From NCBI RefSeq assembly GCF_011405515.1, contig NZ_AP022671.1, positions 1,116,001 through 1,180,000 of the forward strand: 64,000 nt of DNA. Direction: 5' to 3'. Position numbers and translations under genes: made by a program. This stretch comes from Nitrospira sp. KM1. GTDB taxonomy: Bacteria > Nitrospirota > Nitrospiria > Nitrospirales > Nitrospiraceae. Below are positions 34,229 through 43,758 of the stretch, piece by piece; positions within the stretch are counted from its first letter, which is position 1, and every line of letters begins with the position of its first letter. Under the pieces are notes generated by a model. The model searched no databases, was not told the origin of the DNA, and saw only the letters and a list, made by a program, of their open reading frames with translations.

Positions 34229-34855
34229 CTACGCCGCGCTTTTCCGCTTCCCGCCCGAAGACTTCTTTCCTGCCCCTTCGTACTTGTGAGTGAGTTTATC
34301 CCGCCGCGCAGAGACTTCTTCGGTCAGTGCTTCGGCATCGATATCCGCTTCTTCAGCCTGAGGGAACATTTCGTTCTCTTCTTCTTCAATATGATGACCG
34401 ACCAACTCGCCCAGCACTTTGAATTTTGTAGCATATCCCTTGTCTCCGACGTCCATTTTACGCAGCTCCTTAATGAGCAGCTTGACGACGTGATGCTCTT
34501 CCCGAGCCTCATCCACAAGATCTTGCTCGTCTATCACTTCAGCGATAGCGGGATAGACCAGCTCTTCCTCTAGAGCCGAATGGATTTCGAGAGCCTTTAA
34601 CACCTCCTCAGCGATGGAGGTCCGGGCACGTTTATCCCCCTCTTCAAATTTTTTGAATAGCTCTTGCACCTTGCGGTGATCGGCTTTTAATTGTTCAAAC
34701 ACTTCTCCAGACGCTTTTTCTCCATCATCATCCGATCCCTCTCCATCATCCTCATCCATCTCTTCTTCATCTTCTTCGCCTTCATCTTCATTATCGATAT
34801 CCACATCCTCTTCCATATCCGTTTCGGGCCCAGTTTGGGTTGTCTGGTTTTTCAT
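34229..34855 (-). CDS. Hemerythrin-like (HHE) domain protein with acidic N-terminus
   Basis: A 208-aa protein with a very acidic N-terminal stretch (about 10-55), a hemerythrin/HHE domain (about 58-180; QLKADHRKVQELFKKFEEGD, ALEIHSALEEELVYPAI, EEHHVVKLLI, VGHHIEEEENEMFP) and a basic tail (KKSSGGKRKSAA). The HxxxE and HHxxE ligands fit a di-iron site that could bind O2 or NO or store iron. AGGAGG lies just before the ATG at 34855. A sigma-54 promoter and several GGACA dyads precede it. Confidence 0.87.
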   Translation of the reverse strand: MKNQTTQTGPETDMEEDVDIDNEDEGEEDEEEMDEDDGEGSDDDGEKASGEVFEQLKADHRKVQELFKKFEEGDKRARTSIAEEVLKALEIHSALEEELVYPAIAEVIDEQDLVDEAREEHHVVKLLIKELRKMDVGDKGYATKFKVLGELVGHHIEEEENEMFPQAEEADIDAEALTEEVSARRDKLTHKYEGAGKKSSGGKRKSAA

Positions 34856-34912
34856 GAATTCCTCCTTGATGGGTTTGGAATTGACATCCAACCAAATTGC
34901 TGAGTTCACGTG

Positions 34913-34928
34913 TGCAAAGCAGAGACCA
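34913..34928 (-). promoter_or_regulatory. Sigma-54 promoter of the hemerythrin gene
   Basis: Minus strand TGGTCTCTGCTTTGCA: GG at 34926-34927, ten bases, GC at 34914-34915 within TTGCA. The leader is about 47 nt. Confidence 0.72.
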
Positions 34929-35001
34929 GTCTCTCTCTCTGACCCTTCTGCAATAAATCCGAGGTTTGATCAGTATGGCCAACCCGCCGGATGAAGGATC
35001 G

Positions 35002-35014
35002 GGACAGGGTGTCG
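35002..35014. promoter_or_regulatory. GGACA-N3-TGTCG dyad near the hemerythrin promoter
   Basis: GGACAGGGTGTCG, centre 82 bp upstream of the -24 element at 34926. Confidence 0.6.
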
Positions 35015-35057
35015 GAAAACAGGTTTGAGTTTGTGAATTTTGAAAGTCTTATAGGTG

Positions 35058-35088
35058 GGACAGACTGTCGAGCGGGGACATGATGCCC
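35058..35088. promoter_or_regulatory. Paired GGACA-type dyads between hemerythrin and cytochrome genes
   Basis: GGACAGACTGTCG (35058-35070) and GGACATGATGCCC (35076-35088) have centres exactly 18 bp apart, as at 30121-30152 and 23054-23084. Confidence 0.65.
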
Positions 35089-35240
35089 GAGAGATTTTAG
35101 AACTAAATTAGATGCTTAATTATTTTTGTTGGTTAAACGGCTGGGATGCACCTTCCTACCAAGATCCTACAAAAAGCACTCCCGCCGGTTTAGTCAATCT
35201 GATGCCATTCCCGTCCAGATGATTAGGTGTGGCGAACGCA

Positions 35241-35253
35241 GGACAAGATGTCG
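35241..35253. promoter_or_regulatory. GGACA-N3-TGTCG dyad upstream of the di-haem cytochrome gene
   Basis: GGACAAGATGTCG, centre 190 bp upstream of the -24 element at 35437, further than at the other loci. Confidence 0.5.
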
Positions 35254-35435
35254 AATGAAGACAAAACGCGCACACATCTAATCAAAATGATTTCTCTGAA
35301 ATTGTCGCCCTGACACGCGCCATTCGCGTTACAAGCCTTCCAATCATTCATAAACGTAGGAGGTTTTGGACTTGGCTTTTATACCTGGATTCCTGTTCGA
35401 TCTGTCAGTTTTTGGAAACGGTCACGAGAATGACG

Positions 35436-35451
35436 AGGTGCATTTTTTGCA
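35436..35451 (+). promoter_or_regulatory. Sigma-54 promoter of the di-haem cytochrome gene
   Basis: AGGTGCATTTTTTGCA: GG at 35437-35438, ten bases, GC at 35449-35450 within TTGCA. The leader would be only about 17 nt. Confidence 0.65.
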
Positions 35452-35478
35452 CTAGCCAAAATTTGGGTTAGGAAACGT

Positions 35479-36975
35479 ATGAGGTTTACCATGAGGAGCA
35501 GATATTCGGGAAACTTCGTTGCATCAGCACTTATTCTTTCCGCCACAACTATTATCACGACTATGTGGGTGAGCCTGGATTCTGCCCTTCTAGCCCAATC
35601 GACCCTTGACGCTAAAAAGGCACAGCATCAATCTTCGGGATCGGGTAATGCCGGCGCAATCGAACATGCGAAAGAAAAGGGGTTCGATGGCGTAGATTTC
35701 TCCTACGATCTCTTCGGTGCCTCTCCCGCTCAAAACGCGAATAAAGCTTTTGAACAGGTAATGAAGAAAGATGTGGCGGAGAAACCGGGGGTGATGAAAC
35801 AGCAGCACCAGCTTTTGCACGACCGTTACGATTTGAGCTGTAGGACCTTGGACGGCGTGACCATGACCAAGGGCAAACCACAGCCGATCGGTCCTACGGT
35901 GAAGCTGCCATCGGGACTTTCATGGGACCAAGTCGGAGAAATGGGTGCGGAAGATATCAGGAAAAAGAAGACCTTTCCGCCAGGGTTTGACAGGCTGCCT
36001 CATGTCAAACATGCCGTAGGAGGGCAAGTCTTCCCACACATCCAAACGAAAGAATTCCCCCGATTGGAACGGTTCGATGTGGAATTCGACCTCCCGGAAT
36101 GCATCCTCCCGGAATTCCCTCCTCCCATTTTTCTCACGACCCATCCCGAACTGGGAGACGTATCTCAAGGAGAAGTGTTGACTGCTGATAACTTTGACCG
36201 TTTATTCAGAGGCCTGATCACACCGGCCCAACTGGATGGTTTGCGAATGCTCGTCACTCAGTTTCCGCAAGAAGAGTTCAACGCGACTTCCGACAGGAAG
36301 TCTGCCAAACCGAGCCTTGGCGTCAGTTGCTTGGATTGTCATGTGAATTTCCATACCACCGGTCAATTTCATTTGAACCCTGACACCAGACCGCAGCTGG
36401 ATCGTTTGAGGTTGGATACGACCAGCCTTCGAGGCATGTTCAATCAACAAATTCACGGATCGAAACGTTCAATCCGTTCAGTTGAGGATTTTACGGAATT
36501 CGAGCAGCGCACTGCCTATTTCAACGGCGACCCTATTCGGGCCATGAAAAAAGGCATGAACATCATTGATCGTGTTCCAGTTGCGCATATGGGTCAAATA
36601 CAGAACATGATCGATTTTCCTCCAGCCCCGCATCTCGATCCGATGACGGGACGTCTCGATCGGACCAAAGCGAATTCAAAAGAAATTCAGGGAGAGGATC
36701 TCTTTTTTGGGAAAGCCAAATGCGTCGCTTGTCACCTGCCGCCGGCCTATACGGACCATCAGATGCATGACTTTCATTTGGAGCGTTTCGGCGCCACCGC
36801 TGATGGACCGATTAAGACCTTCGTGCTCCGTGGCATCAAAGATTCACCGCCATATTTTCATGACGGACGACTTCCGACGCTTGAAGATACCGTTGAATTT
36901 TTTAATGTCGTGGGGAATCTCCGCCTGAACAAGGAAGAAAAGTCGGCACTGGTTGCGTTCATGCGGGCATTATAG
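35479..36975 (+). CDS. Di-haem cytochrome c, peroxidase (MauG/CcpA)-like
   Basis: A 498-aa exported protein with a signal sequence (about 10-40) and two c-type haem motifs, CLDCH (about residue 290) and CVACH (about 415). The second half resembles the di-haem cytochrome c peroxidase family, with LRGIKDSPPYFHDGRLPTLEDTVEFFN near the end. The N-terminal 200 residues are unusual and give no match. The protein probably reduces peroxide or carries electrons in the periplasm. AGGA precedes the ATG. Confidence 0.82.
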   Translation: MRFTMRSRYSGNFVASALILSATTIITTMWVSLDSALLAQSTLDAKKAQHQSSGSGNAGAIEHAKEKGFDGVDFSYDLFGASPAQNANKAFEQVMKKDVAEKPGVMKQQHQLLHDRYDLSCRTLDGVTMTKGKPQPIGPTVKLPSGLSWDQVGEMGAEDIRKKKTFPPGFDRLPHVKHAVGGQVFPHIQTKEFPRLERFDVEFDLPECILPEFPPPIFLTTHPELGDVSQGEVLTADNFDRLFRGLITPAQLDGLRMLVTQFPQEEFNATSDRKSAKPSLGVSCLDCHVNFHTTGQFHLNPDTRPQLDRLRLDTTSLRGMFNQQIHGSKRSIRSVEDFTEFEQRTAYFNGDPIRAMKKGMNIIDRVPVAHMGQIQNMIDFPPAPHLDPMTGRLDRTKANSKEIQGEDLFFGKAKCVACHLPPAYTDHQMHDFHLERFGATADGPIKTFVLRGIKDSPPYFHDGRLPTLEDTVEFFNVVGNLRLNKEEKSALVAFMRAL

Positions 36976-37164
36976 ACAGAGTCCTATTCTTATCCGCGGC
37001 CCCGGGCGCTGTTCCATACAGGCACTGGCGGCAGTCGATCCGGGTGGTTCGTCATGTGCTGGCAGATCCCACACCGCATTTATGGGCTGTCTATGCCGGT
37101 CGTCTGTTGAGCAACTTCACTGTCATGTGCATTTGGTTTCATATTCAAGAAGGAGGACATCGTC

Positions 37165-37437
37165 ATGGATCATGATCAGGGACATTCGCTCGGTATTCTA
37201 TTGGCATTTCTCAGTGGAGCGGCTCTCGGGTCGGTCGCCGCCCTGCTGCTCGCGCCGCAGTCCGGAGAAGACTCGCGCGAACAATTGACGGACTATGCGC
37301 GACGCATGGGAGATGATGTCGAAAGTGCCTCAGGACGGGCCCGCGAAACTTTTACAGATATGGTCAACCAGGGAAAAGAAACCCTACAGGAAACCGGCCA
37401 GAAACTGCGTGAAGGGTCTAAGGCATCCGCCACGTGA
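37165..37437 (+). CDS. YtxH-domain protein, copy 1
   Basis: A 90-aa protein with one membrane helix (about 9-28, ILLAFLSGAALGSVAALLLAPQSG) and a helical acidic/basic tail (YARRMGDDVESASGRARETF). The G-x-LLAPxSGxxxRxxL signature marks the YtxH family, common in stress-induced membrane proteins. AGGAGG precedes the ATG. A paralogue follows at 37697. Confidence 0.85.
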   Translation: MDHDQGHSLGILLAFLSGAALGSVAALLLAPQSGEDSREQLTDYARRMGDDVESASGRARETFTDMVNQGKETLQETGQKLREGSKASAT

Positions 37438-37696
37438 GCAGGCAACAGTTCCCCTCCTTCCCCAGTCGTGAGGCGATGACATGGATGCGTACGAAGCGGA
37501 ATTCCATCTGACGTCCGAAGGACAAGTGATCGGATTGCCCCTATACAACACGCAGTTTATGAATTGAGATTTCCACTCCTACTCGCAACTGCTGGAGGCG
37601 TCAGCGTTCACCTGCGTCGAATGAGCATTGAGGATTCGGCGTGACAGTCATCAGGGCAAAGTCTGTTGACTATCTTACCTTAGAGGAGGCTCGATC

Positions 37697-37999
37697 ATGT
37701 CAGACCAAGATTCTTCGGGAAGAGTCATGATGGCTTTTTTATGTGGGGCATTACTCGGCACGGTTGCCGCCATACTTCTTGCTCCGCAATCTGGAAGTGA
37801 ATCGCGCGATCGGCTGCGAGGCTATGCGAAGCGGACGGAGGATGATTTGAGGAGCTATGCCGGCCGAGCGGGTGATGCGCTCGAAGAGATCGTCTCGGAA
37901 GGAAAAGAATTCGTCGATGCGAAGAAGTCAGTCTTGCGGGAAGCATTTGAAGCGGGGCGCGATGCCATGAAAGAGGAACGAGAGAAGTGGCGAGGTTAG
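37697..37999 (+). CDS. YtxH-domain protein, copy 2
   Basis: A 100-aa paralogue of the preceding gene with the same signature (MAFLCGALLGTVAAILLAPQSG, SRDRLRGYAKRTEDDLRSYAG) and a longer charged tail. GAGGAGG precedes the ATG. The 259-bp interval between the copies holds only a 28-codon frame (37481-37567), so they are probably expressed separately. Confidence 0.85.
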   Translation: MSDQDSSGRVMMAFLCGALLGTVAAILLAPQSGSESRDRLRGYAKRTEDDLRSYAGRAGDALEEIVSEGKEFVDAKKSVLREAFEAGRDAMKEEREKWRG

Positions 38000-38168
38000 A
38001 CAATATCGTTCTATACGTACCCTAGCTCAATACACGATCAGACACAGTCAGCCGCGCGGGCCGGAAGAATGCAGTACGGGTATCGGTGGTTCTTCCGGCC
38101 ATGGCTCTGGCACCTCACACGGAATTAAGCGATTTGACCAGGGGTTGGCCGTGCACTAGGATGGCAGG

Positions 38169-39761
38169 GTGAGACAACCCCAAAAATTTTCCGAGAGAAC
38201 CGGCCGACCGGGCTGGATCTATGCGGGTCTTGTCGTCGGCCTGCTTCTGCTTGCGGCGCTCGTCGGCATCTTTTTCATTGATGAACCGCTACGGATCTAC
38301 CTCGAAGAACGCGCCAATGCAGGACTCCCCGGATATCACGTCACCATCGGCGGACTCGAATTGCATCCGCTGGCGGTGTCGGCCGAACTGCGCGATGTCA
38401 CTCTGCGGAGGCACGACTCCTCGCAAGCACCTCAGGTGGTGATTCCCCACATCACAACGACCTTACAGCTATCATCGATCTTCTCGGCCATGATGATCGG
38501 CGACATTCAAATCGACTCGCCGGTCGTCTCCGTATCCCAACAACAGATTGAACGGCTCCTCAACAAGGACCGAGAACTCGTCAAGGCTCACGTCGCAGCT
38601 TTTCAGAATCGCGCCAGACAGGCGATGCCGTTTCAAACTTCCCTCTCGATACGGAACGGGCACATCAACATCTATGGGACGGGAGCCACGGAACCGCTTC
38701 ACCTTCAGTCGCTTTCGGTGACCGCAGCCAATCTCACAAACCGTCAGGAAGGCGGAGCCTCGCACCCCGTGACCTGGCAGGCAACTGCTGGCCTCAACGA
38801 CCAGACAGGGCTGGAGTTCGACGGACAGGCGGACGTGTTTGCCTCTCCGCTTCCAAAAGTCGATTCCACCATCACGGCGCATCGGTTGCGGCTCACCGAG
38901 TTGATGCCGGTTATGCAACGATACAACGTCCAAATCCGAAGCGGAGAACTCGACTTGAGTGGAACGTTGTCGCAATCAGGTGAATGGACGACGGTCACGC
39001 TCGACACGCTGGCCGTCCAACAAGCCGCGATCGACGTGGTTCGTCCTCAGGGAGGCTGGCAGCCTGTCCAGAAGACCCCGTCCAGTAATGACAAATCCAA
39101 ACCGGCCTCGCGCAATCCGTACCTCCGCATCACTGTAGAGCACGGACAGCTCTCGGACAGTGAATTTGGCTTTATCGATAAGGCGACCTCCAGGGAGTAC
39201 CGCGTGTTCCTCTCCGATACGAATGTGCAATTGGAGCACGTCAGCAACCGCCAGGAGGACGGAACCGCAACGGTGGAGCTCAATGGAAAGTTCATGGGAC
39301 ACGGCCCAACGGTCATCCGAGGAGCCATTCGGCCAGGACAATCTGCTCCTGATTTCGATTTGAATGTGAGGATTATTCGAACAAAGGTCGTCAGTCTGAA
39401 TAACGTCTTGCAGGCCTACGGCCATCTCGATGTGACCGACGGCACGTTTGCGTTTTTCAGTGAACTGTCAGTCAGAGGAGACAAGATCACTGGCTACGTC
39501 AAACCGTTCTTCAAGGATGTGGAAATATACGATCCTCAGCAGGACAAGGAGAAGGCGCTGGCCCAACGAGCCTATGAAGCGACGGTAGGCGGCATTGTCG
39601 ACTTATTGAAAAGCGACTCACGGAAGGAAGTGGCAACCAAGACCACTGTATCCGGATCGATCCAAGACGCCCGTATCGATATCCCACATATCATCGGAAA
39701 GCTCATTCAAAACGCGTTTTTCAACGCGGTGCTGCCAGGTCTCGAAAAACACAAAGCCTGA
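38169..39761 (+). CDS. DUF748 / AsmA-like membrane-anchored protein
   Basis: A 530-aa protein with one N-terminal membrane anchor (about 16-38, GLVVGLLLLAALVGIFFI) and a long periplasmic beta-rich body. It is typical of DUF748/AsmA-like proteins thought to bridge lipid transport between inner and outer membrane. Motifs include VTIGGLELHPLAVSAELRDV and the late segment FDLNVRIIRTKVVSLNNVLQAYGHLDVTDGTFAFFSEL. The GTG start follows AGG. It stands alone. Confidence 0.82.
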   Translation: MRQPQKFSERTGRPGWIYAGLVVGLLLLAALVGIFFIDEPLRIYLEERANAGLPGYHVTIGGLELHPLAVSAELRDVTLRRHDSSQAPQVVIPHITTTLQLSSIFSAMMIGDIQIDSPVVSVSQQQIERLLNKDRELVKAHVAAFQNRARQAMPFQTSLSIRNGHINIYGTGATEPLHLQSLSVTAANLTNRQEGGASHPVTWQATAGLNDQTGLEFDGQADVFASPLPKVDSTITAHRLRLTELMPVMQRYNVQIRSGELDLSGTLSQSGEWTTVTLDTLAVQQAAIDVVRPQGGWQPVQKTPSSNDKSKPASRNPYLRITVEHGQLSDSEFGFIDKATSREYRVFLSDTNVQLEHVSNRQEDGTATVELNGKFMGHGPTVIRGAIRPGQSAPDFDLNVRIIRTKVVSLNNVLQAYGHLDVTDGTFAFFSELSVRGDKITGYVKPFFKDVEIYDPQQDKEKALAQRAYEATVGGIVDLLKSDSRKEVATKTTVSGSIQDARIDIPHIIGKLIQNAFFNAVLPGLEKHKA

Positions 39762-39818
39762 CCGTAACGGATTTCACTTCCACACCGTGCGATTTTGAGT
39801 GTCTGCCTCTATCTTTCG

Positions 39819-42188
39819 CTACCCCTTCCACTTCCAATTCCGGATTTCCGGCATGTCCTCCCCATAGGTGGCGATGTATTGTTTATGCTCGATCAGTTTG
39901 TTGCGAATCGACTGTTTGACATAGTCAGCTCGCGACCCTTGGAGGGCGGCCCGATGAATCACGTCGGCGACCAAGTGGAAGCGGTCAAGGTCGTTCAACA
40001 CCGTCATGTCGAACGGTGTAGTCGTCGTCCCTTCCTCCTTGTAGCCTCTCACATGCAAATTGTGGTGATTGGCGCGCCGGTACGTCAGCCGGTGGATCAG
40101 CATGGGGTAGCCATGGAACGCGAAGATGATCGGCTTGTTGGTCGTGAATAACGAGTTGAAATCCGGATCGCTCAGCCCGTTCGGATGCTCACTGGTCGGC
40201 TGCAGCTTCATGAGATCCACCACGTTCACCACCCGGACTCTCAGATCAGGAAAATACTCGCGCAACAACGATACGGCCGCCAGCGTTTCCAGTGTCGGCA
40301 CATCCCCGCAGCAGGCCATGACCACATCCGGCTCACCATCTTGGTCGTTGCTCGCCCACTTCCAAATCCCGACACCGCTGATGCAATGCTTGATCGCCGC
40401 ATCCATATCCAGCCACTGCGGAGCGGGCTGCTTGCCGGCCACGATGACGTTGACATGCTGGCGGCTGCGCAGGCAATGGTCCGTGACCGACAGGAGGGTA
40501 TTGGCATCCGGCGGGAGATATACACGAATGACCTCGGCCTTCTTATTGACGACGTGATCGATAAATCCAGGATCCTGATGACTGAAACCGTTGTGATCCT
40601 GTCTCCACACGTGGGAGGTCAGGAGATAATTCAGCGACGCAATAGGACGTCTCCAGTCCAGATGATTGGTGACCTTCAACCACTTCGCATGCTGATTGAA
40701 CATGGAGTCCGCGATATGGATGAACGCTTCATAGCAATTGAAAAATCCGTGACGTCCTGTGAGCAGATAGCCTTCAAGCCATCCCTGGCACATGTGTTCA
40801 CTGAGGACCTCCATCACACGGCCTGCAGCCGACACGTGATCGTCGGTCTTCAGCACTTCCGCCGTGGAACAACGCTCGTCCACCTCGAACACGGCCGTCC
40901 AGCGATTGGAAGCGGTCTCATCCGGACCGAAAATTCTGAACTTGCGCGCATTCATCTTCAGAACGTCTCGGATGAACCGGCCCTGTACCCTGGTCGCTTC
41001 GGCTTCCATCGATCCCGGCTTCGGAATTGAAACCGCATAGTCTCGGAAATCCGGCAGCCGGAGTTCCTTCAAGAGCAACCCGCCATTCGCATGAGGATTG
41101 GCGCTCATGCGCCTGGTTCCGACCGGCGCCAGTTCCGCCAGTTCGGCTATCAGTCTGCCCGATGTATCGAACAACTGTTGAGGTCTGTAGGATTTCATCC
41201 ATCGTTCAAGGATACGAACATGCGACGTTTTTTCCATGTCACCCATCGGCACTTGATGCGCGCGAAAGGTGCCTTCGATCTTCTTCCCGTCGACTTCTTT
41301 CGGCCCCGTCCAGCCCTTGGGTGAGCGGAGGATAATCATGGGCCAGCGAGGACGTTGAGAAAATCCTTTGGTACGAGCGGTGGTCTGAATCGTCCGGATA
41401 TCGGCTGTCGCGTCGTCCAGCGCAGCGGCCATGGCGCGATGCATCGGCATCGGGTCATCGCCTTCAACGAATATCGGCCGGTAGCCGTACCCGTTGAACA
41501 GCGCTGTCAATTCATCCTTCGGAACACGGGCAAGCACGGTCGGACCGGCGATCTTGTATCCGTTCAAATGCAGAATCGGCAGAACGGCGCCGTCGCGGAC
41601 CGGATTGAGAAACTTATTGGAATGCCAACTCGCAGCCAGGGGGCCGGTCTCCGCCTCTCCATCCCCAACGACGGCGGCCACGATCAAATCAGGGTTGTCG
41701 AACACAGCGCCGAATGCATGGACAAGGGCATAGCCGAGTTCTCCCCCTTCGTGAATTGAGCCGGGCGTTTCCGGCGCCACATGGCTTGGTATGCCGCCGG
41801 GAAACGAAAATTGCTTGAAGAGCTTCTTCATCCCTTCTTCGTCCTGAGAGACATGCGGATACACTTCACTGTACGTCCCTTCCAGGTAGGTGTTTGCGAC
41901 AACACCCGGACCACCGTGTCCGGGACCGGCGATATACATCATGTTGAGGTCCTGAGCTTTGATGACTCGGTTTAGATGGACGTAAATAAAATTGAGTCCG
42001 GGCGTGGTACCCCAATGGCCCAGCAGCCGAGGTTTGATGTGCGCGCGCGTGAGACGCTTCTTCAACAGGGGGTTGTCGAGCAGGTAGATCTGACCGACTG
42101 AAAGATAATTCGCGGCCCGCCAATAGGCGTCCATTCTGTCGAGCAAGCCGGCGCTCATGCGTCCATCATTCTTCTTTTTTGGTTTCAT
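39819..42188 (-). CDS. xfp: Xylulose-5-phosphate/fructose-6-phosphate phosphoketolase
   Basis: A ThDP enzyme that splits xylulose-5-P or fructose-6-P with phosphate, giving acetyl phosphate. At 789 aa it is the full family length. Signatures include [35 protein letters not shown] and the ThDP-binding [20 protein letters not shown]. It starts 20 nt after acetate kinase, so the pair forms a route from sugar phosphate to acetate and ATP. In an autotroph this could overflow pentose-phosphate or Calvin-type intermediates, or serve in reverse (inference). Confidence 0.95.
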   Translation of the reverse strand: MKPKKKNDGRMSAGLLDRMDAYWRAANYLSVGQIYLLDNPLLKKRLTRAHIKPRLLGHWGTTPGLNFIYVHLNRVIKAQDLNMMYIAGPGHGGPGVVANTYLEGTYSEVYPHVSQDEEGMKKLFKQFSFPGGIPSHVAPETPGSIHEGGELGYALVHAFGAVFDNPDLIVAAVVGDGEAETGPLAASWHSNKFLNPVRDGAVLPILHLNGYKIAGPTVLARVPKDELTALFNGYGYRPIFVEGDDPMPMHRAMAAALDDATADIRTIQTTARTKGFSQRPRWPMIILRSPKGWTGPKEVDGKKIEGTFRAHQVPMGDMEKTSHVRILERWMKSYRPQQLFDTSGRLIAELAELAPVGTRRMSANPHANGGLLLKELRLPDFRDYAVSIPKPGSMEAEATRVQGRFIRDVLKMNARKFRIFGPDETASNRWTAVFEVDERCSTAEVLKTDDHVSAAGRVMEVLSEHMCQGWLEGYLLTGRHGFFNCYEAFIHIADSMFNQHAKWLKVTNHLDWRRPIASLNYLLTSHVWRQDHNGFSHQDPGFIDHVVNKKAEVIRVYLPPDANTLLSVTDHCLRSRQHVNVIVAGKQPAPQWLDMDAAIKHCISGVGIWKWASNDQDGEPDVVMACCGDVPTLETLAAVSLLREYFPDLRVRVVNVVDLMKLQPTSEHPNGLSDPDFNSLFTTNKPIIFAFHGYPMLIHRLTYRRANHHNLHVRGYKEEGTTTTPFDMTVLNDLDRFHLVADVIHRAALQGSRADYVKQSIRNKLIEHKQYIATYGEDMPEIRNWKWKG

Positions 42189-42207
42189 AGGTCTTCTTCG
42201 CTCCTGA

Positions 42208-43395
42208 TTATGATCCGATCATTGCCCATACGGTCCTGGCGATCTCCTGTTCTTCATCAGTTGGAATGACCATGATGGTCACCCGGCACCCGTCTCGCGA
42301 AATCATGCGGGCGTTCGCTTCATTTCGGGCAGCATCGATCTCCACGCCCAGAAATCCGAGTCCCGCACAGATGCGGGCTCGAATAACCGGCGAATGCTCC
42401 CCGATGCCGGCGCTAAAAACCAGCGTATCAAGTCCTCCCAACGCGGCGGCCAAAGCGCCGATCCACTTTCTTGCCTGATAACAAAAGACCTCGACAGCCT
42501 CCGCCGCTCTGGAGTCGAGGGATTCGCGCTCGAGCAGATCACGCAGGTCAGAGCTGTATTCCGACATTCCCAATAACCCGGACTCCTTATTGACCATCGC
42601 GTGAAAGCGCTCCGCGTCCATGCGTTCCGTGCGGGCCAGATAGGCAACCAGGCCGGGATCCAAATCACCTGATCGTCTGCTCATGGGCAGTCCGGAGGTC
42701 GGCGTAAATCCCATCGTCGTTTCAACGCTCTGTCCCTTCGAGACGGCGGCCATACTCGCCCCGTTTCCCAGATGAGCGAGAATGACCCGGCCTTCGCCTT
42801 TGTCCGGCGCGATCCTGGTCAACTCGTTCATCAAAAACGCGTAGGACAACCCGTGAAACCCGTAGCGCTGGACGCCCATTTCGGCATACCGTCGGGGAAT
42901 CGGGAGAATCTGGGCGATGCGCGGCATCGTACGATGGAAAGCCGTATCGAAACAGGCTACTTGAGGAGCCGAAGGAAAGCGTCGTCCGAATTCTTCTATC
43001 AGGTCGATTTCAACCGGAAGGTGCTCGGGGTCGTATGGGCCGATCCGACGCAGCTCAGTCAGCATGTCCATTGTCACGCGTGCATGGGTTCGATACGCCG
43101 GCCCACCATGGACGACTCGATGACCAACGGCAACAATGTCACCCAGATTGCCTTTGTCCTTAAGACTGTCCATAAGCGGCTCGACGCAGGCGCCGTGTGT
43201 CGGAGCATTGACGGCACGCTTTTCATTTTTCCCCGTGGTCCGGTCAGTCATGATCATGGTGCTGCCGGTGGTTCCAATCCTTTCGATCGATGCAGTTGCG
43301 AGACATTTGAGCTGTGACCCGCCCACATAAAGAGACGATTTGAGACTCGATGATCCGCCGTTCATGGTGAGAATCAAGGGTTCTTTCGTGTCCAT
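42208..43395 (-). CDS. ackA: Acetate kinase
   Basis: A 395-aa enzyme converting acetyl phosphate and ADP to acetate and ATP. Signatures include the N-terminal [26 protein letters not shown], and [20 protein letters not shown]. It is the first gene of the operon with phosphoketolase. No phosphotransacetylase is present in the window. Confidence 0.96.
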   Translation of the reverse strand: MDTKEPLILTMNGGSSSLKSSLYVGGSQLKCLATASIERIGTTGSTMIMTDRTTGKNEKRAVNAPTHGACVEPLMDSLKDKGNLGDIVAVGHRVVHGGPAYRTHARVTMDMLTELRRIGPYDPEHLPVEIDLIEEFGRRFPSAPQVACFDTAFHRTMPRIAQILPIPRRYAEMGVQRYGFHGLSYAFLMNELTRIAPDKGEGRVILAHLGNGASMAAVSKGQSVETTMGFTPTSGLPMSRRSGDLDPGLVAYLARTERMDAERFHAMVNKESGLLGMSEYSSDLRDLLERESLDSRAAEAVEVFCYQARKWIGALAAALGGLDTLVFSAGIGEHSPVIRARICAGLGFLGVEIDAARNEANARMISRDGCRVTIMVIPTDEEQEIARTVWAMIGS

Positions 43396-43758
43396 GGTTA
43401 AGCTAAACCACCTGACATCGACTGTGCACTGACATCAAGTTCTGAACTTCAGACAGCATACCTCGATCGACATGTAACATCTTCAGTCGATAGATCACTC
43501 ACGCTTTTCTTTGCACCATGAGCCACTATGGCAAAAACTCATGGGTATTCATAGTCACATTCCTCACAATCTTGCGGCGACATTTCCACTCAAAGGGCAG
43601 GCCTCCTGTCAGTCACTTCGACCATGGCAAGGCCTGCTCCACAGAGCACAGCGATCGATAATTGGTGCGAAGGATGGAGACCAGCGAAGCGTTCTTGTGT
43701 CGAGCCTAGATCCACTTGACGCGCTGACACAACCACATGGTCGGTCTGGTACGGGAGG
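43396..43758. other. 363-bp stretch with no recognised gene
   Basis: The gap lies upstream of ackA and downstream of nagZ, both minus-strand. Only a short frame occurs and it does not look coding. It probably holds the ackA-xfp promoter, which I cannot place. Confidence 0.45.

Noticed and set aside
37481-37567. 28-codon frame between the YtxH genes
   Set aside because: Too short, with a weak ribosome site and no recognised pattern.
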